A stretch of 64,000 bases of DNA. It comes from Granulicella tundricola MP5ACTX9. Its GTDB lineage: Bacteria; Acidobacteriota; Terriglobia; Terriglobales; Acidobacteriaceae. The stretch is from NCBI RefSeq assembly GCF_000178975.2, contig NC_015057.1, positions 124,001 through 188,000 of the forward strand. Direction: 5' to 3'. The notes under the pieces are model-generated. The model ran no database searches, was not told where the DNA came from, and saw only the letters and a program-made list of their open reading frames with translations. Both the position numbers and the translations under genes were made by a program. This document shows positions 27,033-36,325 of the stretch, piece after piece (position 1 is the stretch's first letter; the number at the start of each line of letters is the position of its first letter).

Positions 27033-29285
27033 TCAAACAGGGGGGAGGGGGTACCCTCCTCGATGTTGAATCCAAACCATACTAGGCGGATTCTGAGTAT
27101 TCAGAATCTGCTTAGTCTCAGCGTTCAACCCATCCTCATCCCCGTGGATATGACCAGGCGTCACCTCCCGAGCCACATCCAGATTCGCCCGCCAGTACCC
27201 CAGCACCCGCCACAACGCCGCAGGATCATCCTTCGTCTGCGCCGTCTGGCGAGCCTCCTCGGCAGCCAGGCCTTTCTCACCCAGCGCCGTGTACATCCCG
27301 GACAGCCACTTATGCGCGACCACGTCGTCCGGGTCCACCGCCAGAGCCGCCTCGAACTCCAACCTGGCTTCCGGATATCTGCGGTTTAGCAGATAGATCC
27401 ACCCCAGGTCATCATCCACCTGCCCAAACCGGGGGTACGCCCTAGCCACCGGCACCAAAGCCGCAAGAGCCTTCGCGTACTGGTACTGCCACCGGTAGCA
27501 GAGGCCCACGTAATATCGAGCTCGCATATTCTCCGGCGCGATCGCATCCGCAGCCGCAAACAGCTTCAGCGCCTCGGCATACCGACCCTGCGTGTACAGC
27601 ACAATACCCTCGTTGATACAGCCATCCGCCAGCTTGGGATACTCGACAGCCGTGCGCCGGAAAGCAGCCGCAGCCGCCGTGAACTCCTGCTTATCCAGCA
27701 GCGCAATCCCGTAGGCAGTCCACCGCACAAACGGCGTCACGGAGGAAGCCGCCGGAGGCGTCGTCTCACCCACATTCATCACCACGCTGTCCTCAGCCAT
27801 CGTGACGGTCGGATACCGGTCCTCATGCCTCGGCCCATCGTCGAACACTCAGTCCATGAACTCCCGCCGGAACCTGCGGTACTGGACTGCCCCATGCACG
27901 GTTACGCTCTTCACCCCCACCGGCACGGTGAACCGGTACCGCTCCAGATTCCGCCCGCCCCGGCCGCGCCGTACTGTCGTACGCCCGAGCCTGCACCTTC
28001 CACACCTCATGCCGGTTCAGCCGCTCCCCACTCTCCGAGAGGATCTGGTTGGTATACCGGTAAGCCTCCCCGCTCAGCCGGTGATCCACCTCCCACCCCC
28101 CCACTCTCATAAATCAACTTTCCGCGCTCATCCCGAGCCTCAAAGTGTACCCAGCACTCATAGAAGTCCCTCTGCTCCGGCACCAAACTATGCCCGATCC
28201 CCGTATTCTGCACCACCCCCGAAACCGTAACCTTCTCCCCACCCCGCACCACACCCCCCTCCAGTGGCCCTCCCACCCCAAACATATCCACCCGCAAAGC
28301 CTTGTTCCTGAGAAACTTCACCACCTCAGCCGACTGCTCCTCAAACCCATAAGCCACCGGGACAACCGTATTCGCCCCCAACCACCGGTGTGAAGCCCCC
28401 GGCGGCATGTGGCAACTCTGACAATGCTCTCGACATTCTTCGGAAAGAAAGCCATCGGACTCTGCATCGACCAGCCCGACTGCTGCCACTCGTCATACGT
28501 CGTAAACGCCCGCAACCACTTGTACCCGTTCAGCGATTGCGGCAGGTTGGCCTTATGGCAGCTCCCACAGGACTCCGGCGTCTGCAGCACACCCCGCATC
28601 ACCGCCGCCTTGTGCCTCTCCGGATGGGCCAGGATAGCCGCATTGGACGGCAGCCCCGCCACCGGCCGCCCCTCCTCATCCACCATCACCGCCGGCCGCC
28701 CCAGCACATAGCTCCCCAACCCCCGGGTCGACGTCACCCCCTGAACCGCATGAAAACTCATGCAGGTCACACCTTCTTCGTCAAAGCTTCGATCCACGTT
28801 GGACCATTCGTAAGCGCGCCGCTGAACAGCGTGACCGGGTTGTGGCACCCCTCGCAGTGCCGAGAAAACTCAACACCCTTCTGATCGATCAGCAGTTGAA
28901 CGTTCTTCTTGTACCAGACCGTCCGGAACGAGTTCGCGTGGGCCGACTCACGCCATTGCTTATAGATAGCCTTATGGCACTCCCCACACCAAGCCGCCGT
29001 CGGAACCTCGGCGGGACTTAGAAAGCCGGAAAAGGCCGCCCTCGCCTCACTTGGCAGAAACGGGCTGCTTCCGAACGGCAGCAGATAACGCGAAACATGA
29101 TCAGAGACATTGGACGAGGCGAGCGCCGCACATTTCGACGCCATCTGCCCGTGAGCCCGGTTCACAACCAGTGAACACGATAGTAGGCAAAACAATACAA
29201 GACACAGATAACGCCGGCTGTGAGGGATGCCGGTAAGGTATGGCTTTATACAAACGTCTCTGAAGAACCACGCCGGCTGATACAA
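27033..29285 (-). pseudogene. Broken multihaem cytochrome c / TPR protein
   Basis: Read from 29285 downward, one long protein is spread over several frames. It starts with a signal-peptide-like hydrophobic stretch (YLCLVLFCLLSCSLVV; the start codon is uncertain, possibly TTG 29285). CxxCH haem motifs follow: CGECH, CEGCH, then CMSFH where CMSCH is expected, CGSCH and CQSCH. The last part is a TPR region (27033-27848). Frame breaks lie near 28800 (one A lost), 28430, 28095 (a run of seven G where six keep frame) and 27925 (one G extra). A TGA at about 27849-27851 replaces the expected Trp codon before 'VFDDGPRHED'. Together these mean the gene is dead, or this stretch is badly sequenced. The intact form would be a periplasmic multihaem electron carrier. 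Confidence 0.82.
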
Positions 29286-29482
29286 GGAAGAGCACCTCTG
29301 AATTAGGTGACTCGAAACCTGTTTTCATCATGTTTAAAAGCCTCCGTCACCTCGCTTTTCAAACTTATCTCTACGTGGAGGACTCCGAGATCTCCCCAAG
29401 AGGTGGTAAATTACGAAAACACCCACGCTGTCCATGATTCTTTCCACGGCAATCGACCGTTGCACTTCACTTCCGGGTTCGA

Positions 29483-32400
29483 ATGAGCAAAGTTTCGGGC
29501 GCAGTTGATCCTCTGTCCTCGCTTTCGACGCTTCAAGCAGCGTTGATTGGTGCTCGTCTGCTTTTGCTCGTAGGGTTAGCCTCCTGGTCGTGCTCCGCCT
29601 CAGCAGCTCAGCAACAGTCCACTGCAACTCAGCCCCCCCAAGACGTAACGATCCTGTCCCCCGGCTCCGTTCAAGCAATTCACCTTGCAGTCGGCGAAGC
29701 CCGGACATACAAAATCATTCTGTCTCCACAACAATCGCTGCGGCTCGTTCTCACGCAAGGCGAGCACTTCCAGAAGCTCATCCTCCATGGCCCGCGCATC
29801 ACGGGCTCCACCCGAACCAACGACTCCGGATCGGGAGCTTCAATCCCCTCCACGCTCACCAACGCCTCACCCGCAGGTAGCCCCGCCAGCGAATATACCT
29901 TGGCGATTCAGTCGTACCACTCCAATGAATCGTCCGAAGGTTCCCTCGATCTCAGTCCAGCCTCCTTCTCTCTTCCCGAGGCGCAACAACGCGCCACCGC
30001 GGAAGATCTCTTCTACGACGCGGAATACCTGCGGCGCAGCGCGAATGCAAAACAATGGCCGCACGCGAATGATGAGTTTCAACAATCCTTGAATCTGATC
30101 CAGCCACTGAAGGATCAGTACTTCACCCTGGCAATTCTGACCGAGCAATCCCGTCTCCTGCTCTTCCGTTTGAACGACTACGTGGGAGCCCAGCGCGTCG
30201 CAGCTCAGGCAGCCGCCGTCGCAGCTCAGTTGGATACAAACTCCTCGTCCGCGCTCTACAGTGACCGGTCAATCCTGACCCTCAAAGCCTTGTGCCTGAA
30301 GACCCTCGGTTCGGCTGACTACTATCTCTCCGACTACCCATCCGCGATCCTGCACTCCAATCAATCTCTCGCAATCTACCAGCAACTCAATGACCTGTAC
30401 TGGGAGGGCATCCTTCGCGGCAACCTCGCCTACGTTTATTTTGAAAGCGGCGATACTCCCGCAGCCCTTGAAACTGCAGCACGCGCATCGGCCATCGCCG
30501 ACCAGGTTCACGACGAGTATGGCCGGGTCTACACACTGGAAGCCCTTGGCTCCATCCATTTAGCCCGTGATGAATTCGATCAGGCCTACGACAGTTATCA
30601 GCAAGCGCTGACGCTCACTCGAAAGACCCCTTACCCCGCAATCGAAGCTCTCATATGGCGAGGCTTGGGAAGGTTCTACCAGGAGGTTGGCAAAGCCGAT
30701 CTCGCAGAGGACGCGTACCAGCAGGCTGTCACCTCGGCCAAGAAGGCAAGCGATACCGCGGCGCTGCTTGAAATCACGTCAGAGCTTGCTGCGTTGGAGC
30801 GCTCACAGGGAAAACTCAAAGCAGCTCATACGGCTTATGACAGCGGCATCGCGCTCTCCGGCTCCTCAAAGCTTTCGCGCGAAGCCGTACTTCTCCAGAG
30901 TGGCTTGGCCTTGACCCTGGCTGCGGAAAAGAAGCCACGCGAGGGCATTCAGCAAGCCGGACAAGCCGCCGCCTTGGCTCAATCGATCGGTTATGTTGAA
31001 GGCGAAGCGAACGCCACACGGGACCTTGCGCAGTTGTATCTGGGCTTGAAAGACCTCAAATCCGCGCGTGCGGACTATAGCCATGCAGCCCAGTTGTATG
31101 AAGGTATTCAGGATCGCGTACAGACCGCGCACGCTCTGGCCCAACTTGCCCGCATTGACGTGGCATCGGATCTTCAGCTCGCTCAGACGGAGGAGGATCA
31201 TGCACTAGACCTCATTGAAAGCACGCGTGTGCTTGTTCCAGGCCGGGAGCTTCGCACATCCTACTTCGCCGATCAACAAGGCGTCTATGCCTTCGGCATC
31301 GAACTCATGATTCGCCTCAACCGGGCCTACCCCAACAGGCACTACGTCGACCGCGCATTTCAGATTGCGGAGATGGCGAGAGCCCGCAGTTTGCTCGATC
31401 AAAGCAGCTTCTTCGCGGAGGCCGCTAACTTCTCCACTACGACTCCCTCTCCCGAGACAGCCTCCTGCGAGCTGCATCTCGCAGCAGCCTACCAACGGCT
31501 GCACGACCTGAATGTGAGCGACGAAAACGCAAACTATCGGATCACCCGCACGCAGAACGAAATTCAGGGACAGCTCGCAATTTGTGACGGCCTTGCAGGC
31601 ACCGCTCAAAGTGCCAAGCGGCAACCCGAAACCAGCCTTGCAACCCTCGATTCACTGCAACATTCTCTTTCCACTCAACACGCCTCTCTGATCGAGTATT
31701 GGCTGGGCGACGCCGAAAGCTGCCTCTGGTACATCACTGCCCACGGTGTCAAAATGCTCCCGCTTCCACCGCGCCGCCGTTTGGAAGCACAAGTCCAGAG
31801 CCTGACTGACTCTATCCTTGCAAGGCAATCGCCTATTCCGGGAGAAGATCTCGCCGCCCGCACTATCCGCCTTGAGCAATCCGATCGACGCGCTGGAGAC
31901 CTTCTTCTTCAAATGGGCAAACTTCTTCTAGGCCCGGCCTCCGGCCATCCCGCAGGCGTTCTCTATATAGTGCCAGATGGCGCTCTCGCCTCGCTGCCTT
32001 TCGCCGCGCTAACCCCGCAGTTCAAAGAGACTCCAATCCTCCTACAGGGCGAAGTCATTGAAGAGCCTTCGTCTTCTGTCCTCCTGCATCTCCTTGACAT
32101 CCATGCAAATTCCGGAGGCCACCCATCGTCTCCTTATGCTGCCATCGCTATCTTCGCAGACCCCGTTTATGCAGCCGATGATGAACGTTTGCCACATCAG
32201 CCCGCTCATCTGTCCCAGACCGCGCTCCGCTCCGCGTTTGTCCTTCCTGAGCTCGCACGTCTGCCCGCATCCCGCGCGGAGGCAGACTCGATCGCGTCTC
32301 TCGCCTCCGGTAGCAGCGTTGAAACGCATATCGGCTTCGATGCCTCATCCCACGCCATCCTGAGCACGGATTGGAGCCGCTATCAGGTCATGCATCTTGC

Positions 32401-32830
32401 CCTCCACGCTCTCATCGGGCAGTCACCGGCCTTCACCGGCATCGCCTTCAGCATGTTTGGCAGATCCGGTCGCACCCAAAACGGGATGCTCTGGCTCAAT
32501 CAGATCTACCGCCTCAAGGGCGCGCCGGGCATGGTCTTCCTCAGCGCCTGCAGTACCGCAGCTGGAAAGGAAATTCCAGGAGAAGGCATCGACAGTCTTG
32601 CCAACGCCTTCCTCTCCCATGGCTCTCAAAGCGTCATCGCCTCTCTCTGGAGCGTTGAGGATCAGGCCTCGAGCCAGCTTGTGCGAGACTTCTACTACAA
32701 CCTGCTCACGTTACATCTGCCCCCGGGCGCTTCCTTGCGCCGCGCGCAACTCTCATTTGTCCATTCCACTCAGCACCGCTCGCCGCTTTATTGGGCCGCG
32801 TTTCAACTTGAAGGTCTCCCGGGAAACTGA
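29483..32830 (+). CDS. Exported TPR-CHAT (caspase-like) protein
   Basis: This is a 1115-residue protein. An N-terminal signal peptide (about 20-43, 'ARLLLLVGLASWSCSASA') predicts export. Residues about 60-145 form a beta-rich domain resembling the pre-peptidase type. About 160-560 are tetratricopeptide repeats. A helical linker follows, and then a C-terminal CHAT domain (about 780-1115), a clan CD cysteine peptidase fold. The catalytic pair is present: His975 in 'MHLALHAL' and Cys1023 in 'FLSACSTAAG', with the family's 'GEGIDSLANAF' and 'SVIASLWSVED' motifs. It is therefore probably an active protease, with TPRs for partner or substrate recognition. The sigma-like gene begins on the very next base after its stop, so the two are co-translated. 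Its export places it on the same side of the membrane as the C-terminal domain of the anti-sigma protein two genes on. Confidence 0.9.
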   Translation: MSKVSGAVDPLSSLSTLQAALIGARLLLLVGLASWSCSASAAQQQSTATQPPQDVTILSPGSVQAIHLAVGEARTYKIILSPQQSLRLVLTQGEHFQKLILHGPRITGSTRTNDSGSGASIPSTLTNASPAGSPASEYTLAIQSYHSNESSEGSLDLSPASFSLPEAQQRATAEDLFYDAEYLRRSANAKQWPHANDEFQQSLNLIQPLKDQYFTLAILTEQSRLLLFRLNDYVGAQRVAAQAAAVAAQLDTNSSSALYSDRSILTLKALCLKTLGSADYYLSDYPSAILHSNQSLAIYQQLNDLYWEGILRGNLAYVYFESGDTPAALETAARASAIADQVHDEYGRVYTLEALGSIHLARDEFDQAYDSYQQALTLTRKTPYPAIEALIWRGLGRFYQEVGKADLAEDAYQQAVTSAKKASDTAALLEITSELAALERSQGKLKAAHTAYDSGIALSGSSKLSREAVLLQSGLALTLAAEKKPREGIQQAGQAAALAQSIGYVEGEANATRDLAQLYLGLKDLKSARADYSHAAQLYEGIQDRVQTAHALAQLARIDVASDLQLAQTEEDHALDLIESTRVLVPGRELRTSYFADQQGVYAFGIELMIRLNRAYPNRHYVDRAFQIAEMARARSLLDQSSFFAEAANFSTTTPSPETASCELHLAAAYQRLHDLNVSDENANYRITRTQNEIQGQLAICDGLAGTAQSAKRQPETSLATLDSLQHSLSTQHASLIEYWLGDAESCLWYITAHGVKMLPLPPRRRLEAQVQSLTDSILARQSPIPGEDLAARTIRLEQSDRRAGDLLLQMGKLLLGPASGHPAGVLYIVPDGALASLPFAALTPQFKETPILLQGEVIEEPSSSVLLHLLDIHANSGGHPSSPYAAIAIFADPVYAADDERLPHQPAHLSQTALRSAFVLPELARLPASRAEADSIASLASGSSVETHIGFDASSHAILSTDWSRYQVMHLALHALIGQSPAFTGIAFSMFGRSGRTQNGMLWLNQIYRLKGAPGMVFLSACSTAAGKEIPGEGIDSLANAFLSHGSQSVIASLWSVEDQASSQLVRDFYYNLLTLHLPPGASLRRAQLSFVHSTQHRSPLYWAAFQLEGLPGN

Positions 32831-33499
32831 ATGTCCCCTGATAAATCTTCTGCCTTAGGAGCCGAGCAAGCCCAGCCCAAAGCTCCGCCTATCGCCAGGC
32901 GGGTCTGGAGCCTTGATCGGGCGGCGCTGGCATCGCTCCTGCTTGTGCTTGATGGAGATCCAGACCAGGCTGCCGTGGCCTACGAGGCGCTTCGCCAGAG
33001 ACTCATCCGTTTTTTTCATCTCCATCAGGTCAGCGATACTGACGGCTTCACGGATATCTGCCTCGATCGTCTGGCAAGGCGCATCCACCAGGGTTTAGTA
33101 GTAGAAAGTCCGCTGAGCTACGCAGTCGGCATCGCTCGCATGCTCTTAAGAGAAGAGCGGACCGCACAGCGCCGTAGGGAGACCATGATTGAGGATTTCT
33201 CCCGTCTTGGCCCGGGTCACCTGACAGAGGAGGTCATGATCCAGGGGATCAGCCTCCCTAACCTCGAGCAATACCTTGAACACTGTCTTCAACATCTGGC
33301 TCCCGTTCAGAGAAAACAGATCCTGCTCTATTACAGCGCCACCGCCCGGGAAGGCATCGACATTCGTCAGCAGATGGCCGCGGAAAGTGATCTGTCCCTC
33401 AACACTTTCCGCAATCGAATGCTGCGCCTCCGTAAGCTCCTGGAAGATTGCTTGCGAAAACGCATCGCCGCCCAGGACCTGAAGCGCCCACCCTTGTGA
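32831..33499 (+). CDS. Sigma-70-like (ECF-type) factor
   Basis: This 222-residue cytosolic protein starts directly after the CHAT stop (TGA then ATG). The middle ('FTDICLDRLARRIHQG...SPLSYAVGIARMLLREE') matches sigma region 2 of an ECF-like family common in Acidobacteria ('DP..Y.YGVARNVL' type). The C-terminus ('CLQHLAPVQRKQILLYYSA...IDIRQQMAAE...LNTFRNRMLRLRKLLEDCL') matches its region 4 helix-turn-helix. It would direct RNA polymerase to a small regulon, probably including its own operon. The pairing with an anti-sigma-like membrane protein 40 bases downstream is typical of such factors. Sequence divergence is considerable, so loss of promoter activity cannot be excluded. Confidence 0.75.
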   Translation: MSPDKSSALGAEQAQPKAPPIARRVWSLDRAALASLLLVLDGDPDQAAVAYEALRQRLIRFFHLHQVSDTDGFTDICLDRLARRIHQGLVVESPLSYAVGIARMLLREERTAQRRRETMIEDFSRLGPGHLTEEVMIQGISLPNLEQYLEHCLQHLAPVQRKQILLYYSATAREGIDIRQQMAAESDLSLNTFRNRMLRLRKLLEDCLRKRIAAQDLKRPPL

Positions 33500-33539
33500 T
33501 GCTTAGGCGAATTTTGCCACATACTTCAGAAAGGCTTTA

Positions 33540-34334
33540 ATGATTGTTCCCACCAATCCCGAAGAACGGATAGACCTGGTACTCGATTACCTGCTCGACG
33601 AACTCCCCCAGTCGCAAATCGAAGCCATGGACAATGCACTTTTTGAAAGCGAAGATCTGGCCTCCGTCTTTGCCGAATATAAAGTTGACCTGATCGACGC
33701 CTACGCCGACGGCCGTCTCTCGCCGACGCAGCACCAACGCTTCGAGCGCATGCTCCTCATCGATCTAAACCTGCGCGCGCTCACACCTTTCGCGCACGCC
33801 CTAAGCTCCATGCGAGCCCATGCAGCAGAAGCCCCGCATCAGCGCCCAAAGAGCCAGGCCCGAAGCAAGCTCGCTTACGGCGCCGCCGCGCTGATCGCAA
33901 TCGCTGCAACCCTGATTGCAGTCATCTTCACTCATCGTCCGCATCCGGTTCCCGCCTCCAACCCACAGCCCCCAACCGTGATCGCAGCGAACAACCCTCC
34001 TCGTCAGGGCTCTATCTATCCCGTCATCCTCTCTCCGGCTATCCTCCGGGGGCATGCTGATTCCGATGTCCATATACCTGCCTCGGCTGACCAGGTGAGA
34101 CTGCAGATTCTCCTGCCGGCTGAAAGCGACAAGCTTCAATACACTGCCTCGCTCCGGGGGAAAAGCCATTCCTTCCAGAGCACGTTTTACAACCTGCGGC
34201 CCATTCAAGCAGGAGTGGAGAGGTACATCGAAGTCACTATACCTTCGGGCGATCTTCAACCGGGCGCATACGAGTTAAGCGTCTCCGATCAGAGCGGACT
34301 GCCGGTCCACAAGTATCCCTTGAAGATCACCTAG
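33540..34334 (+). CDS. Membrane anti-sigma-like protein
   Basis: The 264 residues fall into three parts. The N-terminal cytosolic part (1-100) has the pattern of acidobacterial anti-sigma-like proteins ('DYLLDELPQSQIEAMDNALF', 'DLIDAYADGRLSPTQHQRFE') without the zinc HxxxCxxC motif. One transmembrane helix covers about 111-130 (LAYGAAALIAIAATLIAVIF). A periplasmic beta-sandwich-like domain follows (about 160-264, 'VRLQILLPAESDKLQYT', 'GDLQPGAYELSV'). AAAGG stands before the start. It probably holds the sigma-like protein at the membrane until a periplasmic signal or cut releases it, for which the exported CHAT protease of the same operon is an obvious candidate. That link is inference. The gene ends just before the convergent GH43 gene. 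Confidence 0.72.
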   Translation: MIVPTNPEERIDLVLDYLLDELPQSQIEAMDNALFESEDLASVFAEYKVDLIDAYADGRLSPTQHQRFERMLLIDLNLRALTPFAHALSSMRAHAAEAPHQRPKSQARSKLAYGAAALIAIAATLIAVIFTHRPHPVPASNPQPPTVIAANNPPRQGSIYPVILSPAILRGHADSDVHIPASADQVRLQILLPAESDKLQYTASLRGKSHSFQSTFYNLRPIQAGVERYIEVTIPSGDLQPGAYELSVSDQSGLPVHKYPLKIT

Positions 34335-34378
34335 GCGAAGAAGGAGTAAGGGGGACGCGGCTCAGCTTGAGCCAATTG

Positions 34379-36040
34379 TTATCGGCTAAAGCGAAACCAG
34401 TCGAAGTCTGCGTACCCGAGCTCGCCGGTGGTTGCTGGGCTGGTGGCGAAGAGGCCGATGCGTGCGCCCACCCAGCGGCCGGGGGTGGCATGGAATGGGG
34501 TACCGATGGATTGGAAGGCCGAGCCGTCCGTGCTGAAGCTATAGCTGACGGTGGCTTCCGGCTTGTCCGCGTCGCGCTCCACCCGGGCTCGAAGGTAAAG
34601 GGTGGTGGAGGTGACGGGGACAGCTTGAGATTCGGTCTGCTTGCCATCATGCTCGGCATCCTGACGCTCCACTTGGCGGACTTCAAGGTGGTCTCCGGTA
34701 TTTCTGACGGCGATGTAGGCGTAGCTCTGGCCAAGCACAACGAGCCCGGTCTCTTCCCCCGCAAAGCGCGAGGTGAAGGTAAGTTTGGTGGTGACGGTGA
34801 AGTCCGGCGCGGGAAACTTCTGGAGGAGGAGATTGGGAAGGTTCCAGAGGTTGGGGGAGGATTGGGGCTCGTTGATGAGCCGGAGCGCACCCATAGATTT
34901 TGAGGGGAAGGCGAAGTCCGACTGGGGATTGGCCTCCCACTGCCATTGAGGGCCGAGGTGCGGCTCGTTGAACTCGTCCGAGTCCGGGAGGGTGGCGATG
35001 GGCTGCGAGGGGACGTTGGGCTTGCGGAAGGTTGCGACGGGCTCGCCAGTTCCCTCTTTGGAGATGTTCTGGCCGATGACGGGCCAGTCGTTGGCCCAGT
35101 GCATGGGCTCGAGATAGAGGACGCGGCCGTAGGGGCCCTGGTCACGGAAGTGCAGGAACCAGTCTTCTCCGGTGGGGGTGTCGACCCATGCTCCCTGGTG
35201 GGGGCCGTTGATGGAGGTCTTGCCCTGGGCGAGGACGACGCGGCGCTCGTATGGACCGTAGATGTCTTTGGAACGGAGGACGACGTGGTAGCCGGGGACT
35301 ACGCCTCCTGCAGGCGCGGAGATGTAGTAGTAACCGTGGCGCTTGTAGATCTTGGGGCCTTCGAGGGTCTGGTCGTGGAGGTGACCGTCTACGATGATGG
35401 AGCCGGAGTCCAACAAGGCAGTTCCGTCCGGGGCCATGCGGCTAAGGACGACGATGTTCTTGATGCCGCCGCGGCTGCCGGCAAGGGCGTTGACGAGGTA
35501 GGCGTTGCCGTCGTCGTCCCAGAGGGGGCAGGGATCGATCCAGCCGGGGGCGGCTTTGATAAGTAGCGGAGCGGACCAGGGGCCCTGGATGGATTTGGCC
35601 TGGGTCATATAGATGCCAAGGTCTGGGTCGGGGTAGAAGATGAAAAATTTGCCGTCGTGGAAGCGGATGGCAGGGGCCCAGACTCCTTTGCCGTGTTGTG
35701 GCTTGCTGTATAGCTCGTCCGGCGGCTGAACGGGGAGAGCGTGGGCGGCGAAGTGCCAGTTGACGAGGTCTTTGGATGTAAGGATGGGGAGGCCGGGGAT
35801 CTGGTTGAAGCTGGAGGCAACGAGGTAGAAGGTGTCGCCGACACGGATGACGTCAGGGTCTGAGTAGTCTGCGAAGAGGACCGGATTCTTGTAGGTTCCG
35901 TTGCCTTGATCTGCGGACCAGACGGCGGAGACGCCACCGGTGGGCGAAGCGGCCTGGGCCGCGGCCGGGATTAGGGACGAGAGGACAAGGCTCAGAAGGA
36001 TCAGGGCTTGGCGGATAGGTTGGGGAGTCATCTTGTCCAT
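34379..36040 (-). CDS. Exported glycoside hydrolase family 43 (beta-xylosidase/arabinosidase-like)
   Basis: This 553-residue enzyme has a signal peptide (about 1-31) that directs export. The five-bladed propeller catalytic domain (about 48-345) shows the three GH43 acids: Asp61 in 'YSDPDVI' (base), Asp169 in 'GWIDPCP' (pKa modulator) and Glu227 in 'TLEGPKIYKR' (acid). A C-terminal concanavalin-like beta-sandwich of the GH43_C2/DUF1349 type (about 365-550) completes the xylosidase-like architecture and usually shapes the substrate pocket. The gene is monocistronic. Coding-strand codons mostly end in C. It would release xylose or arabinose from plant hemicellulose oligomers; the exact sugar is not decided by sequence. 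Confidence 0.92.
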   Translation of the reverse strand: MDKMTPQPIRQALILLSLVLSSLIPAAAQAASPTGGVSAVWSADQGNGTYKNPVLFADYSDPDVIRVGDTFYLVASSFNQIPGLPILTSKDLVNWHFAAHALPVQPPDELYSKPQHGKGVWAPAIRFHDGKFFIFYPDPDLGIYMTQAKSIQGPWSAPLLIKAAPGWIDPCPLWDDDGNAYLVNALAGSRGGIKNIVVLSRMAPDGTALLDSGSIIVDGHLHDQTLEGPKIYKRHGYYYISAPAGGVVPGYHVVLRSKDIYGPYERRVVLAQGKTSINGPHQGAWVDTPTGEDWFLHFRDQGPYGRVLYLEPMHWANDWPVIGQNISKEGTGEPVATFRKPNVPSQPIATLPDSDEFNEPHLGPQWQWEANPQSDFAFPSKSMGALRLINEPQSSPNLWNLPNLLLQKFPAPDFTVTTKLTFTSRFAGEETGLVVLGQSYAYIAVRNTGDHLEVRQVERQDAEHDGKQTESQAVPVTSTTLYLRARVERDADKPEATVSYSFSTDGSAFQSIGTPFHATPGRWVGARIGLFATSPATTGELGYADFDWFRFSR

Positions 36041-36325
36041 GTTAGGCGAAAGCCGTGAGCGCCTTCGATTTCTGGCCCTTTTCGGTTCTCATGATCCGCT
36101 CATGAAAATCGTCCAGACAGCCGATTGAAGCTTGGGATTCCACTGCGACCCGGGTTACTGAAGGTCAGTTAGCTTGCACATTGCTTCAGGTTGGCCCAGT
36201 TTTCCAGGTTCACGCTGGATTGGAGTGATTGGCATACGACGTGCATTGGATGATCAGGCGGCCTTCATGTACTGAGTTCCATGTGGGTCATTGAGAAACC
36301 GTTGTGAAAGGAAAGGCCCCTCTCC

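Noticed and set aside
34350-34350. Replication origin at the C-rich to G-rich switch
   Set aside because: No dnaA, DnaA-box cluster or AT-rich unwinding region is visible; the switch is local and coincides with convergent gene ends.
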